A program made the position numbers and the translations under genes. The notes under the pieces are model-generated. The model was not told the origin of the DNA. It did no database searches and was given only the letters and a program-made list of their open reading frames with translations. This document shows, piece by piece, positions 1 to 12,179 of a DNA stretch of 64,000 nt. Source of the DNA: Haematobia irritans (lineage: Eukaryota > Arthropoda > Insecta > Diptera > Muscidae); the NCBI RefSeq assembly GCF_050003625.1, contig NC_134398.1, forward strand, positions 105,396,423-105,460,422. The letters are read 5' to 3'. Positions within the stretch are counted from its first letter, which is position 1; each line of letters starts with the position of its first letter.

Positions 1-89
1 TCGTTATAAGTTACATTTGTATAGCATAGCTTGCGGCGCCCACGAGCCGATGCAAACATAACATTGTTTAACAGAAACATACATTTGTT

Positions 90-165
90 GGCGACGTAGA
101 TCTCTGGTTGGTACATCCGTCTTGCATGCCAACGGTCCTGGGTTCGATCCATGCTTCGACCGAGC
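90..165 (+). other. tRNA-like pol III module X (degenerate)
   Basis: GGTTCGATCC at 141-150 is a B-box match. The upstream part corresponds to the better preserved A-box region of the copy at 23107. A T-run follows shortly after, as a pol III terminator would. The A-box is damaged here, so this is a relic inside a repeat and not a tRNA gene. Confidence 0.5.
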
Positions 166-690
166 ACCTTTTTTTTATTGTTATTTTACATATACTCCAC
201 ATACGTTCGGAAGATCCCGAAAAGGTGCTCAACATTAAATGCTACTATATTAAATTTTTACTATGAAACTGTAAAATTTGTCTTATTAAAGACTTAAAGT
301 CAGAAAATGACGGTGCTTGATAAACGAAATGGACAGAGTTCAAATCAAATATTATTTTTTATTGCAAAAATAAAATTTTTGTAACAAAAAAATGTTTTTG
401 TATCAAGTTTGAAATTTACGAAGAAATTCAAAAACTCTTACAAAAGAAGAACGTGAAGTCAAGTATATATGTTACATAACATATATAAATATGTTTCCAT
501 CGAATCCTAAAGTTAACGATAACCATTCAAAAGCACATTATATTTAAATTCTAAACAATAATTTTACAACCAACACATAAATTTATTTAGATGTGAACAA
601 TTGTTTGCTATCATGTAACACTATTAATTTTAGAAATACAAATAAATATGAATTTTTATTAACGAATAATTTTGTACTTAATTTTACTTT

Positions 691-934
691 TAAGGCCGGT
701 ATAAAGAAGGCATTATCGCGTTACAATGGCCATGTTTACACTTTTACTTTTTTTAATAATTTATTTTATAGAAAATAAACTTACTCAATTGTTGCTTTGC
801 ATCATTCCCCACCAAGTTATAATACAATTTGCCGAAAAGAGTTATAATATTATTCTGGTTTTACCGATTCGAGTTTTGCCGCCAAAATGAGAAATAATTT
901 TAGCGGCAAAACTCGAAGTCTATACCCGCTTTTA
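691..934. mobile_element. MITE of the TAAGGCCGGTAT family
   Basis: It begins TAAGGCCGGTATAAAG and ends with an inverted counterpart (ACTCGAAGTCTATACCCGC). Inside, TTCGAGTTTTGCCGC and GCGGCAAAACTCGAA form a perfect 15 bp inverted pair around 875-915. Related units lie near 21563, 23610, 24902, 32577, 40435 and 41735. No coding capacity; superfamily not assigned. Confidence 0.5.
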
Positions 935-1068
935 TTTTCGAAAGTATCCGTCAACTCCTCTTGGACTACTTATTAATAAAGAGGAACTAATCTTTGTTTT
1001 TATAGATCTTACTGTTTAATTTTTCACTGTTTCCCCCTGTTTTCATTTTACTGTCACAACTCTAAAAA

Positions 1069-1640
1069 GAGTGCACTGAAAAATATATTGTCGTGAGGCC
1101 AAAGATTTCATGTCCTTAAAATAAGAATACTAATTTGGCTTAGCTTAGAAGACGCATTTCTCTACTATAAAGTTTTTTCCTTGTTCAAAAGTTGATGAAG
1201 TCGTGTTGTCCCTATAAATAAGTGATTTGACTTAAAAATGGGTATCATAACATGAAAGAAAACATTTTTGGAGTAAGGCCAACTTGAGTCAAGTACAAAA
1301 AACCCAACTTTAAAAGAGAATTGTGTCTTAAAATATCCTTACTTGAATTCTCCGCTTCTTTATATTCACACATATTATTTTTCCAATCACTTCTAGATTT
1401 TGTACGTAATTTCAAGGTTAGATGCAAAGACGATGTTAATAATAAAAAATAGGGGAATAATGCATATTGTAGCTTATTATCTTCGAAATGAAAAATAATT
1501 GTTTTCTGTGCCAATTAAACAAAAAGTATTTGTGACAACCACTAAATTGGAAATTTAAAAACATACATAAAATGTATGTTTTAAATGTCGTAAAATTATA
1601 TTTTAATGCGGTAAGTATTATTTCTATTGTTAGTGTAAAT
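1069..1640. other. A/T-rich stretch without recognised feature
   Basis: Only short ORFs of low complexity are present. I recognise no repeat family, RNA or gene here. Confidence 0.4.
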
Positions 1641-1644
1641 TTTC

Positions 1645-1848
1645 CAAAAATACGATATTTAACAATCATGCAGGAATTGGCCCATATCAGTTCATAATCA
1701 TATATAGCCCCCATATAAACCGATCCCGAGAATTGGTTTTGGAGCCACTTGGAGTAGCAAATTTCATCCGAGTCAGTTGAAATTTGGTACATTGTGCTAG
1801 TATATGGCCGTTAACAACCATGCCTAACTAGGTCCATATCGGTCTATA
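1645..1848 (-). repeat. Single unit of the ~153 bp tandem-repeat family
   Basis: Phrases such as CATATATAGCCCCCATATAAACC, CAAATTTCATCCG and the GGTACAT...AGTATATGG segment are the reverse complement of units in the 61860-62760 array. One isolated, diverged unit is present. Confidence 0.6.
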
Positions 1849-1974
1849 GTTCAACCGTCGAACAGAATGGACGTGTTTTTATAAGCCAAGCGATTCCTTT
1901 AACTGGGCTCAAGGACGTCTTGAAGCTGGAAAAAGGGAACGATCACCGGATGAGTTGCCATCCTCTAAACGGAT
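1849..1974 (+). pseudogene. Fragment of the LOA/I-type LINE 5' end and ORF1
   Basis: 1851-1880 matches the LINE 5' end (TCAACCGTCGAAC, then GGACGTGTTTT; compare 34527 onward). 1890-1974 matches ORF1 of the same LINE (GGGCTCAAGG, then the GAAGCTGGAAAAAGGGAACG segment; compare 35291). The sequence in between is deleted. The fragment ends in CTCTAAACGGAT and is followed by an inverted scrap of itself. Confidence 0.75.
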
Positions 1975-2021
1975 GGGAGCTCATCCGGTGATTTTTATTG
2001 GTTTTTACATATACATATACA

Positions 2022-2420
<399 letters not shown>

Positions 2421-3168
2421 ACCGACGGGCTTTTTGGACAACAAATAAATCAATGACTTCTTCAGTCGGCACATTTATTCGGCGATGAACCGACATTAAT
2501 GCCAATCCTTTGAGTCTACTCTCGCTAGTCGAATTTCTAAGATACGTCTTTAATCTCTTCCATGGCTGAATAAGGAGGTTAAATCACGATAACAAAAACA
2601 ACAAATTTCAATATGTTGTTTACAATTTTAAGAAGTCAAAATCAGCTGATAAAAGAATCGTATGGCATTGGTAAAAGTGGCAATTATTTATTCTTTCAAT
2701 TGTCCTGAAAAAATAATTTAAATCCAGAGAAAAATAAAGGTTCAAATTTAATTGCGTCACCTATGAGTTATTGTGAAGTGGATAATTCATCCGAGGAACG
2801 CCGATATGAGACCAAAGTTAATAATGGAAGTCAGTCAAATGGATATTCGCCATCTATTAACAAAAACAGTTTATGATGCAGTTTAAAAACTGATGTGCGT
2901 GGTATTTTGGGTCTGGAATATGTTATCAAGATACTCAAGTCATCTTTGAACAATTCTCCAGCTATGAATGCGCGAGTTTGTTTGAGATGCATTTGCTATG
3001 CAGTGTCATTTGGAGAGCTGCAATCACCATAAACATATGATTTTGACATCTTAAAATTTGGTCGAAATAAAAAAATTGTAATCATATGGCCCCATGATTT
3101 AACCTTCTTGTTCAGCCATGAATCTCTTCATTGTTGAAAATGAACGTTCGGATGAGCAAGTAGTAATA

Positions 3169-4202
3169 AGGGATGGAAAATGCAGTACTATAATACTTTT
3201 TTCAAAACTTTTTCACCCCGGTCAGTAAAGTAGTACCCCCGCGAATGATTTAGTACCTTTTGTGTAGACATTTTTGAGTCGATATCAGATTTATGGTACA
3301 ATAGCTTTGACAAAATATTTTAATATTTTGAGAAAGTCTTTATCAACCTTATTTGCTAATAGTCTCTTACAAATACGGCAAAACAGACATGTTCACGTGG
3401 GAAGAAAATCTCGATTTTGTAAAAGACATAGTCAAAAACAGGATTTTATTGAACTTCAAGAAGTTTTAGTCGAAAAAAGAATGCGATTCTATATTATCTA
3501 TTTTTTATTTCGGTAGAAAATGTTGTCAACATTTTATTTCTATATAGAATTTTTGCAAAATTTTATTTTTATAGAAAATTTTGTAAAAATTTTATTTCTA
3601 TAGGAAATTTTTGCAAAATTTTATTTCTATAGAAAAAATTTTGCAAAATTTTTTTTCTATAGAATTTTTTTGCAAAATTATTTCGGCATAAGCCGGCTAT
3701 CATACAAAACCTTTTTTCGGAGGGTTCAAGTGTGGTTCATTGTTGGGTTTAATGAACTGCCTGAATTTATTCTGATAATTGGTTGATAGTTTTGCTGCAA
3801 ATAGAGGATGCTGATAAGGATTGTGGTAATTCCGAAACCATCCAACCATCTTGCAGTCTATAGGTCTTTGCCCAAATAAATTTGACAAACATTCTTTTCC
3901 TCTGCTGGTTAAACTACATTTGTAGTTTAGTCAATGTATGGTTTTTGCAACAAAAAACAACAATGCTTAAAGATCAAAACCAACAATAACAAAACAAAAC
4001 GAATGGAAAATTTTATTTCTATAGAAAATTTTTGCAAAATTTTATTTTTATAGAAAATTTTGTCAAAATTTTATTTTCTTTAAAATTCAGTCTCTTGACA
4101 ATAATATTCAAGTGAAATTTTTGTTGAAATTTAGTAACAAGTACCTTTCCGATCAAAAAATACCTTTTTTGTACTTTCTTAAAAATTGTATTTTCCATCC
4201 CT
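3169..4202. mobile_element. hAT-type MITE with AGGGATGGAAAAT termini
   Basis: The left end AGGGATGGAAAATGCAGTAC is mirrored at the right end (TGTATTTTCCATCCCT), about 15 bp of terminal inverted repeat. Flanks TAGTAATA and GAGTAACT share AGTAA, as a decayed 8 bp target duplication might. The interior (3520-3690 and 4010-4085) is an array of 25-30 bp TTTCTATAGAAAATTTTG units. No transposase ORF. Confidence 0.5.
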
Positions 4203-4227
4203 GAGTAACTGGCAATGTGACCAAAAT

Positions 4228-4327
4228 NNNNNNNNNNNNNNNNNNNNNNNNNNNNNNNNNNNNNNNNNNNNNNNNNNNNNNNNNNNNNNNNNNNNNNNNN
4301 NNNNNNNNNNNNNNNNNNNNNNNNNNN
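4228..4327. other. Assembly gap (100 N)
   Basis: Exactly 100 N. It removes the 5' part of the LINE reverse transcriptase that resumes at 4328. Confidence 1.
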
Positions 4328-5700
<1,373 letters not shown>

Positions 5701-6363
5701 GTATAGAGTAGTCTGTAAGGATATTTGTATCTATAGGCTAAATAAAAAAAATTTAAGATTTTACTTCTCGAGTGAAAATCTACAGATTTAAGATTTAAAA
5801 TGAAGGCGGGGAGGGAGACCTCCTCTAAAACTGAAAAAAAACTAGATTTCTCAAGTTTACTTGAATTTTGCAAAGGCCGTAGGGGAATGTTATTAAATCA
5901 ATATAGTGTACTTGATTTTTGTGTAATTGGACTGGAATCTTCTCCTTGCCCCACATTATGAAACTTGAAGGAAAGTTTACAGAATTTCTTGGAATTTGTA
6001 GAAAAAATGACGTCCCTTTACAATAAATAGAGCAAAATCTAACCTTCTCCGATTTAGAAGATGATTAAATTTATACAGGGTACATGATTTTTCGATGTCT
6101 GCACTGTTCGAAAAATATGTTTTTCATATGTTCCGATATAAACAAAATGTGTTTCGGGCACAATTTGTAAACACAATATATTTAAGTGCAAACATGTAAT
6201 GTTCCGAAACTAGCACTAAATGTTTGGGACACATATGTTAATATGTTAGAATATATTATGTTTGGGGCATGAATGTTTCATAAAAATAATATGAGTGAAT
6301 GTAAACATATATAAATTTACAAATTTCGAGTAAACATATATATTGTGATATTTTATTCACACG

Positions 6364-6583
6364 CAGAGAAGGAATATGATCACCCCAACCATGCTCCAAG
6401 AGCAAAATGTAGCACGTTTGTCGAAACCATGTTCTTTTCTAGGAGATTATGTATCTGATTTCGGAAAGCAAGTTATGTTTGACGAGAAAAGAATATTTTT
6501 GCGACAAAAATACTACATGGTAGCCGTGAAAAAGTAACAAGGTACTCTGGAAACATGTTTGAGGTGATCATATTCTTTCTCTG
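6364..6583. mobile_element. 220 bp MITE with CAGAGAARGAATATGATC termini
   Basis: CAGAGAAGGAATATGATC at 6364 and its inverted counterpart ending at 6583 match at about 20 of 21 positions. Related copies of the host element (30225 region) lack this block, so it is an insertion. The CAGAGA start recalls hAT ends, but I could not read a clean 8 bp duplication. Confidence 0.6.
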
Positions 6584-7286
6584 AGCAATTTCTGTGGAAT
6601 TGTTTGTATGTTGTTTCGGAAAACCGTTTATAATAGGGCCAAAAATTTGATATGCTTAAGTCTAAATATTATTTAATTTGAATATTAGAATGAGTATTCG
6701 GAGTAAAGAGAATAGACATTCGGAACTAAGAGAATAGATATTTGAAAAAAAAAACAGCATGTGTTTTCGCCTTGAGAGCAGCATTTTTGTATGTGTGGAC
6801 GTCTTGTTTATCACTTTGTCATTATGGGCACAATTTTTTACTTGGTTCGTTAAAAGAAATCGGAACGTACGAGGAGTAAGTCAAAATATTCAGGCAAAGG
6901 AAATTAAAAAAAAGAACGGTGGAAAATATACAAAAATTACAAAGGGATCTTCATAAAAACAACGAACGGGCACTATACTCTTTTTAGAGTTGGGACAGTA
7001 AAATTAAAAAAGGAGGACATAGTGAAAACTTAAACAGTAAAATGTATAAAAACAAAGTTTAGTTCCTGTTTATTAAGAAGTAGTCCAAGATAAGTTTTAA
7101 ATGCATTTAAAATGGTGTTAAATGCTAGTAAAAAAACTGTTCATGCCTAAATAAATTTATGTGTATATTATAAAATTATTTATGTATGTTTATACTCGAC
7201 TTATGCTTGCATGAGCTCGTGGGCGCTGCAAACTATGCTATATAAATGTAACTTATAAAGATAATTGTATACTGGTGACTATAACA

Positions 7287-7354
7287 GCTACGTAGCCCAG
7301 TGGATAGTGTGTTGGCTTACAAATTGCATGGTACGCGGTTCGATTCTCCGACCA
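7287..7354 (+). other. tRNA-like pol III module Y
   Basis: GCTACGTAGCCCAGTGGATA carries an A-box-like segment and GGTTCGATTC at 7337-7346 is a B-box. The 3' side lacks the GTCCAGGCG seen in other copies. It recurs at 14281, 33558 and, inverted, 34352, always in the same repeat context, so it is repeat-borne and not a tRNA gene. Confidence 0.55.
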
Positions 7355-7400
7355 AAAAAAAAAATTATAAAATCGAATAATTTCTTCAACATTATTTGTA

Positions 7401-8707
7401 AAGGGTGATTCTTTTGAGGTTAGGATTTTCATGCATTAGTATTTGACAGATCACGTGGGATTTCAGACATGGTGTCAAAGAGAAAGATGCTCAGTATGCT
7501 TTGACATTTCATCATGAATAGACTTACTAACGAGCAACGCTTGCAAATCATTGAATTTTATTACCAAAATCAGTGTTCGGTTCGAAATGTGTTTCGCGCT
7601 TTACGTCCGATTTATGGTCTACATAATCGACCAAGTGAGCAAACAATTAATGCGATTGTGACCAAGTTTCGCACTCAGTTTACTTTATTGGACATTAAAC
7701 CAACCACACGAATGCGTACAGTGCGTACAGAAGAGAATATTGCGTCTGTTTCTGAGAGTGTTGCTGAAGACCGTGAAATGTCGATGAATGAAATGTCGCA
7801 GCAATTGGGTTTGTGTTATTCGACCACATGGAAGATTTTACGCAAAGATCTTGGTGTAAAACCGTATAAAATACAGCTCGTGCAAGAACTGAAGCCGAAC
7901 GATCTGCCACAACGTCGAATTTTCAGTGAATGGACCCTAGAAAAGTTGGCAGAAAATCCGCTTTTTTATCGACAAATTTTGTTCAGCGATGAGGCTCATT
8001 TCTGGTTGAATGGCTACGTAAATAAGCAAAATTGCCGCATTTGGAGTGAAGAGCAACCAGAAGCCGTTCAAGAACTGCCCATGCATCCCGAAAAATGCAC
8101 TGTTTGGTGTGGTTTGTACGCTGGTGGAATCATTGGACCGTATTTTTTCAAAGATGCTGTTGGACGCAACGTTACGGTGAATGGCGATCGCTATCGTTCG
8201 ATGCTAACAAACTTTTTGTTGCCAAAAATGGAAGAACTGAACTTGGTTGACATGTGGTTTCAACAAGATGGCGCTACATGCCACACAGCTCGCGATTCTA
8301 TGGCCATTTTGAGGGAAAACTTCGGAGAACAATTCATCTCAAGAAATGGACCGGTAAGTTGGCCACCAAGATCATGCGATTTGACGCCTTTAGACTATTT
8401 TTTGTGGGGCTACGTCAAGTCTAAAGTCTACAGAAATAAGCCAGCAACTATTCCAGCTTTGGAAGACAACATTTCCGAAGAAATTCGGGCTATTCCGGCC
8501 GAAATGCTCGAAAAAGTTGCCCAAAATTGGACTTTCCGAATGGACCACCTAAGACGCAGCCGCGGTCAACATTTAAATGAAATTATCTTCAAAAAGTAAA
8601 TGTCATGGACCAATCTAACGTTTCAAATAAAGAACCGATGAGATTTTGCAAATTTTAGGCGTTTTTTAAAAAAAAAAAAGTTATCAAGCTCTTAACAAAT
8701 CACCCTT
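7401..8707 (+). mobile_element. Full-length Tc1/mariner transposon (copy 1)
   Basis: The ends are AAGGGTGATT and AATCACCCTT (10 bp inverted), flanked by TA at 7399-7400 and 8708-8709. The empty site is visible in a related repeat at about 33660 (TTTGTATTACAG), where the single TA is intact. Length 1307 bp with an uninterrupted transposase. It is the master-like copy for deletion derivatives at 12744, 25049 and 41882. Confidence 0.97.
7514..8599 (+). CDS. Mariner transposase, DD41D type (rosa-like)
   Basis: A 361-residue intact ORF starting at the ATG just inside the left terminal region. Residues about 1-110 form the helix-turn-helix DNA-binding half (MNRLTNEQRL start). The catalytic half has D159 in FSDEAHFW, D252 in QQDGATCHT and D294 in PLDYFLWGYV. 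Forty-one residues separate the last two aspartates, the spacing of the DD41D (rosa) group of Tc1/mariner elements. It would cut and paste DNA at TA sites in the nucleus. All catalytic residues and the full length are present, so it could be active. No intron or frameshift is visible. Confidence 0.93.
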   Translation: MNRLTNEQRLQIIEFYYQNQCSVRNVFRALRPIYGLHNRPSEQTINAIVTKFRTQFTLLDIKPTTRMRTVRTEENIASVSESVAEDREMSMNEMSQQLGLCYSTTWKILRKDLGVKPYKIQLVQELKPNDLPQRRIFSEWTLEKLAENPLFYRQILFSDEAHFWLNGYVNKQNCRIWSEEQPEAVQELPMHPEKCTVWCGLYAGGIIGPYFFKDAVGRNVTVNGDRYRSMLTNFLLPKMEELNLVDMWFQQDGATCHTARDSMAILRENFGEQFISRNGPVSWPPRSCDLTPLDYFLWGYVKSKVYRNKPATIPALEDNISEEIRAIPAEMLEKVAQNWTFRMDHLRRSRGQHLNEIIFKK

Positions 8708-8955
8708 TATTACAGGAAAAGGTGCCAAGAACTAAAAAATTTCGTGGAAGTGAAAATTATGTGAAGGAATGAGCACAATCTTCTTTGGGGAAAATTCTTC
8801 CAATCATGTAATATTTTTGGGCTCAAAATGCTTCCAAACATATAATATGTTCACATAAATCAAACTTATTAATGTTTCGGCAGTATCCAATAATATATGT
8901 GCTAACTGCAAAATATGTTTGGAACATATGTTAGAGAAGCGTTTTTTTTAGGGTG

Positions 8956-9639
8956 TGGTTGGGGTAGGGAAAAGAGAAGATGGGTAGTTTGTGATACAAC
9001 TTTTTATCTAAACACATTTTTTGCTTCTAAGATTCGTAGAATTTTGTAGGGAATGCAGTTAACGAATCCACTCAAAAACAGAACGTCTAGGTTCCAAATA
9101 CTGACCCCACTTTGTCAAAATTTTGCAAACAATAAATTGTAGGCCCATATCTTGCAAACGGTAAAAGATAATTGCACACGCACGCAAACTTTTTTGTAGA
9201 GCTCTACAAGTTCTACCCAGCAAAATCCATCGAAATCGGTTCAAACTTGCGGATTTTACAGCTAAAACAAAATTGCGTACCCCCGATGTGACCTACAGGT
9301 CACCTCGTGGACCCACTAGGCACCCACAAATCGACAAACTTAGAGGAAAATACTTCAGCTTTCACACACAGAAAAAATTATATTGATATCTTTATCCGTT
9401 CAAAAGTTACAGAATTATGTTATTTCCAAAAAAGCGATTTGGAACCATGTAACGTGGTTTTGTCGTAGGCTGAGATAGACCAGTAGTTGTCCAGGATCAC
9501 CTTTAAGGACCCACAAACCTTAAAATTAAAACACACACTTTATACCTTAATAGGTTGAACAGTACAGGTTTTATTGATGGTTATTTTTATATACGTACAA
9601 TAGTAATTCGTTTTATAAGCTTGGAATTCAGGGATGTAG
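8956..9639. other. No recognised feature except an everted half-site pair
   Basis: I recognise no gene or repeat family. GTGACCT (9288-9294) and AGGTCAC (9297-9303) are separated by AC, an everted repeat of nuclear-receptor-type half-sites; function unknown. Confidence 0.4.
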
Positions 9640-10290
9640 TGGATATTCGTTGCTGTGGCCCACTGTTGATTCGACGACTGTGAAGACGAGCTAGGTTCGT
9701 TGATTTGGGTTTCGGGATTGGGATTCGGTTAAAGGTTGTCGGCCACCGTTCGGTGATTCGGGATTTTGTTAACGATCTGTTCGGTTGTCGTTAACGATCC
9801 ACTGAGTCGGCGTTCGTGACCGAGGCTTCGGGATTGTCGTAGATGATTCGGCGTTGTTGATCAGTCGGTTATTGATCTGGGTTTTGTGGTTCGTGATGGT
9901 CGTTGATTCGGATATCGTGGTTGACGATTCGTTACAGCGTTCGGTAGTTCGGGATTGACGATTCGTTGTCGTTGACTGTTCGGTTGATAAATCGGTTCGG
10001 TTATTGCAGGCTTGTCTTCAACGATTAGCTTCGGTAATTCAGGTTGGTCGTTGATGATTCGTGCCTGATTGTTGATTTTGGGTTGTCGCTGACGATGTCT
10101 TGATATATAGTGGTCGTTGCTAGGTTGATGTCGTGGCCGTTGCTTTCTCGATGATGGGATGCTGGTGGTCCGTTGGTTGTTCGGTGATTGTTGTTCGTTG
10201 ATTGTTGTTCGTTGATTGTAGTTCGTCGTTCTGGTGCTCGTTGGCTGCTCGGTGATTCGTTGAAGCTTCGTTGTTTGGTTAGTAAACTAA
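9640..10290. repeat. Degenerate GTTCG/GATTCGG-rich tandem region
   Basis: Words such as GATTCGG, GTTCGTTGATT and CGGGATTG recur irregularly through 650 bp, with GC content well above the surroundings. No reading frame stays open. It directly precedes the minisatellite at 10314 and may be a degenerated part of the same locus. Confidence 0.6.
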
Positions 10291-10313
10291 TACTACGGGG
10301 AGATACACGAATG

Positions 10314-11019
10314 TGGAAGCAAGCTGATGGCCGAAGCGATCAGTGCGGAAGCAAGCGAATGCAGAAGCAAACTAATTGCCGAAACAATTAGTGCGGAAGC
10401 AAGCTAACAGCCGAAGCAATTAGTGCGGAAGCAAGCGAATGCAGAAGCAAGCTAATTGCCGAAACAATTAGTGCGGAAGCAAGCTAAAAGCCGAAGCAAT
10501 TAGTGCGGAAGCAAGCGAATGCGGAAGCAAGCTAATTGCCGAAACAATTAGTGCGGAAGAAAGCTAAAAGCCGAAGCAATTAGTGCGGAAGCAAGCGAAT
10601 GCGGAAGCAAGCGAATGCAGAAGCAAGCTAATTGCCGAAACAATTAGTGCGGAAGCAAGCTAAAAGCCGAAGCAATTAGTGCGGAAGCAAGCTAATTGCC
10701 GAAACAATTAGTGCGGAAGCAAGCTAAAAGCCGAAGCAATTAGTGCGGAAGCAAGCGAATGCGGAAGCAAGCGAATGCGGAAGCAAGCTAATTGCCGAAA
10801 CAATTAGTGCGGAAGCAAGCTAAAAGCCGAAGCAATTAGTGCGGAAGCAAGCGAATGCAGAAGCAAGCTAATTGCCGAAACAATTAGTGCGGAAGCAAGC
10901 TAAAAGCCGCAGCAATTAGTGCGGAAGCAAGCGAATGCAGAAGCAAGCTAATTGCCGAAACAATTAGTGCGGAAGCAAGCTAAAAGCCGAAGCAATTAGT
11001 GCGGAAGCAAGCGAATGCG
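10314..11019. repeat. Minisatellite with higher-order structure
   Basis: Built of 15-17 bp monomers that all start GAAGCAA or GAAACAA: GAAGCAAGCTAATTGCC, GAAACAATTAGTGCG, GAAGCAAGCTAAAAGCC, GAAGCAATTAGTGCG and GAAGCAAGCGAATGCG. They recur in fixed order as an ~80 bp higher-order unit, some units having an extra GAATGCG monomer (~96 bp). No frame is coding. Confidence 0.95.
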
Positions 11020-11940
11020 TAAGGGGTGAATTCCTTTTGATTAGACGGATCTATGCCAATTGACTTGTCCGTCAGTTGGAATTCTGCCTACACACTAAAA
11101 AGGCTGCCCTTATAAGTAGGGGTCACAATAAAGTGAATGAGAATTATGTCCATAGCGACCAAAAATATAATAAAATTATTGTAGTCAGAAGTCGTGTTAC
11201 CATGTAACTGACATTACTCGGTAGTGAAAACATAATCGGCATTGAGTGATAATGGGCTATAGTGGTAGGCACAGTGGCTCACAGCAAGTATATGTCGAAG
11301 GTGTAAAACGATTATAGGTAATGGTACTAAAAATACGTATTTTTTTTTAATATCATGTGGTAGTGGGAGATAGTATGTACGGGCGAAATATATTTCGAAC
11401 CGTTACAACCATTTTGCGTTGTTTTTATTACAGAAAAAAGTGAGAAAGATGGAAGATGAAATTAGCTTGAAAAGAATTTTTTTAAGTTAGTCTTTATGAA
11501 ATTATTTTTACATCCAGTAAAAGATTCAACGTTTATCACAAAAAATATATACTTTTCTTCCGAAGAAACTTCCTTACAGCGAAAAGCAAATAAGAAACGA
11601 TATTAGTTCGTTGGAAGGAAAGAGTTATTTTTTGCGATGATTAGGATTCAATGCGACAAAACTCCAGATATGTTATTTTTTAAAATATCATATGACAAAA
11701 CAACATAATTTTCTCTGAATCGGGGTTGCTAGGTGGTTTTGGAAAAGTCTAAAAATAAGCTATCGAAAAAGTCTGTCACATAAATTTTAAACATTTTCTT
11801 TTCCAAATACAGAACTTTTTGTGACCCCTTAAAGGTGTATTTTCACTCTCCTGTAAAATTGAGTTTTTACACTTATGGGGTTTTGTCATAAATCCACAGA
11901 AATATTCCACATATTCTATATCGATTCCTTAACGACTTTA
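11020..11940. other. Mostly unrecognised; contains a diverged repeat block
   Basis: 11430-11640 (GTTTATCACAAAAA, CTTACAGCGAAAA, then ATTTTTTGCG) resembles 14440-14665. A CTTATAAGTAGGGG motif at about 11110 looks TATA-like. No gene is recognised. Confidence 0.4.
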
Positions 11941-11957
11941 ATTTTACGTCGTTTCAG

Positions 11958-12179
11958 ATGGTTGTCCCTAAAAGAGCTGCCTTGTTGCTGGATCGTTTAA
12001 TGGTAGCCTTACATCATGCTCTCGAGAAGGAACGCACTGGAAGTGCTCGACTGAGTGATTTCTATAATAAAATCAATAATGAGAAATATTCAGGGTCACT
12101 CGACAAGGGTAATGGAGATATCAGCGATGAAAAAGGTGAAACAGTGCTGCTTGCTTTAGTTGTGCATATCATACAATAA
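11958..12179 (+). CDS. Candidate terminal exon of a host gene, family not recognised
   Basis: A 73-codon ORF begins at an ATG directly after TTTTACGTCGTTTCAG, a good splice-acceptor context, so the true coding phase may enter from an upstream exon. It begins MVVPKRAALLLDRLMV, has a basic KR pair at the start, an amphipathic-looking Leu/Ala/His stretch, then an acidic, Gly/Asp-rich tail and a stop at 12177. The composition is balanced, unlike the A/T-driven ORFs nearby. I could not identify the family; a small secreted or peptide-precursor tail is one guess. Upstream exons would lie outside or be hidden by the repeats. Confidence 0.35.
   Translation: MVVPKRAALLLDRLMVALHHALEKERTGSARLSDFYNKINNEKYSGSLDKGNGDISDEKGETVLLALVVHIIQ

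Larger units (their letters stand above)
1..1068 (+). repeat. Composite tRNA-bearing interspersed repeat, left part cut by window edge
   Basis: The sequence matches blocks seen again near 23075-23900, 32460-33240 (inverted) and 39901-40700: a GCGCCCACGAGC stretch, a tRNA-like module, a T-run, an A/T-rich segment ending in TAAATTTATTTAG, a small inverted-repeat unit, and a CTAAAAAGAG end. Only shadow ORFs occur. It is a recurrent repeat unit of unknown class. Confidence 0.7.
6102..8955. mobile_element. Composite element with CACTGTT...AGGGTG ends (palindrome family 3), hosting a MITE and a mariner
   Basis: It starts CACTGTTCGAAAAATATG and ends in GCGTTTTTTTTAGGGTG (inverted: CACCCTAAAAAAAACGC). 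TG flanks both ends (a 2 bp duplication). Both arms are rich in palindrome-like words such as CATATGTTCC and AAACATATG. The middle carries the inverted CTAAAAAGAG composite block and a tRNA-like module (7287). A second copy is at 29967-32313. Non-coding apart from the inserted mariner. Confidence 0.55.

Noticed and set aside
10188..10391. 67-codon ORF running from the GTTCG region into the minisatellite
   Set aside because: Frame is not maintained through the repeat units and composition follows the repeat.
10314..11019. CRISPR-like array
   Set aside because: Repeats are contiguous degenerate monomers without unique spacers, and the DNA is eukaryotic.
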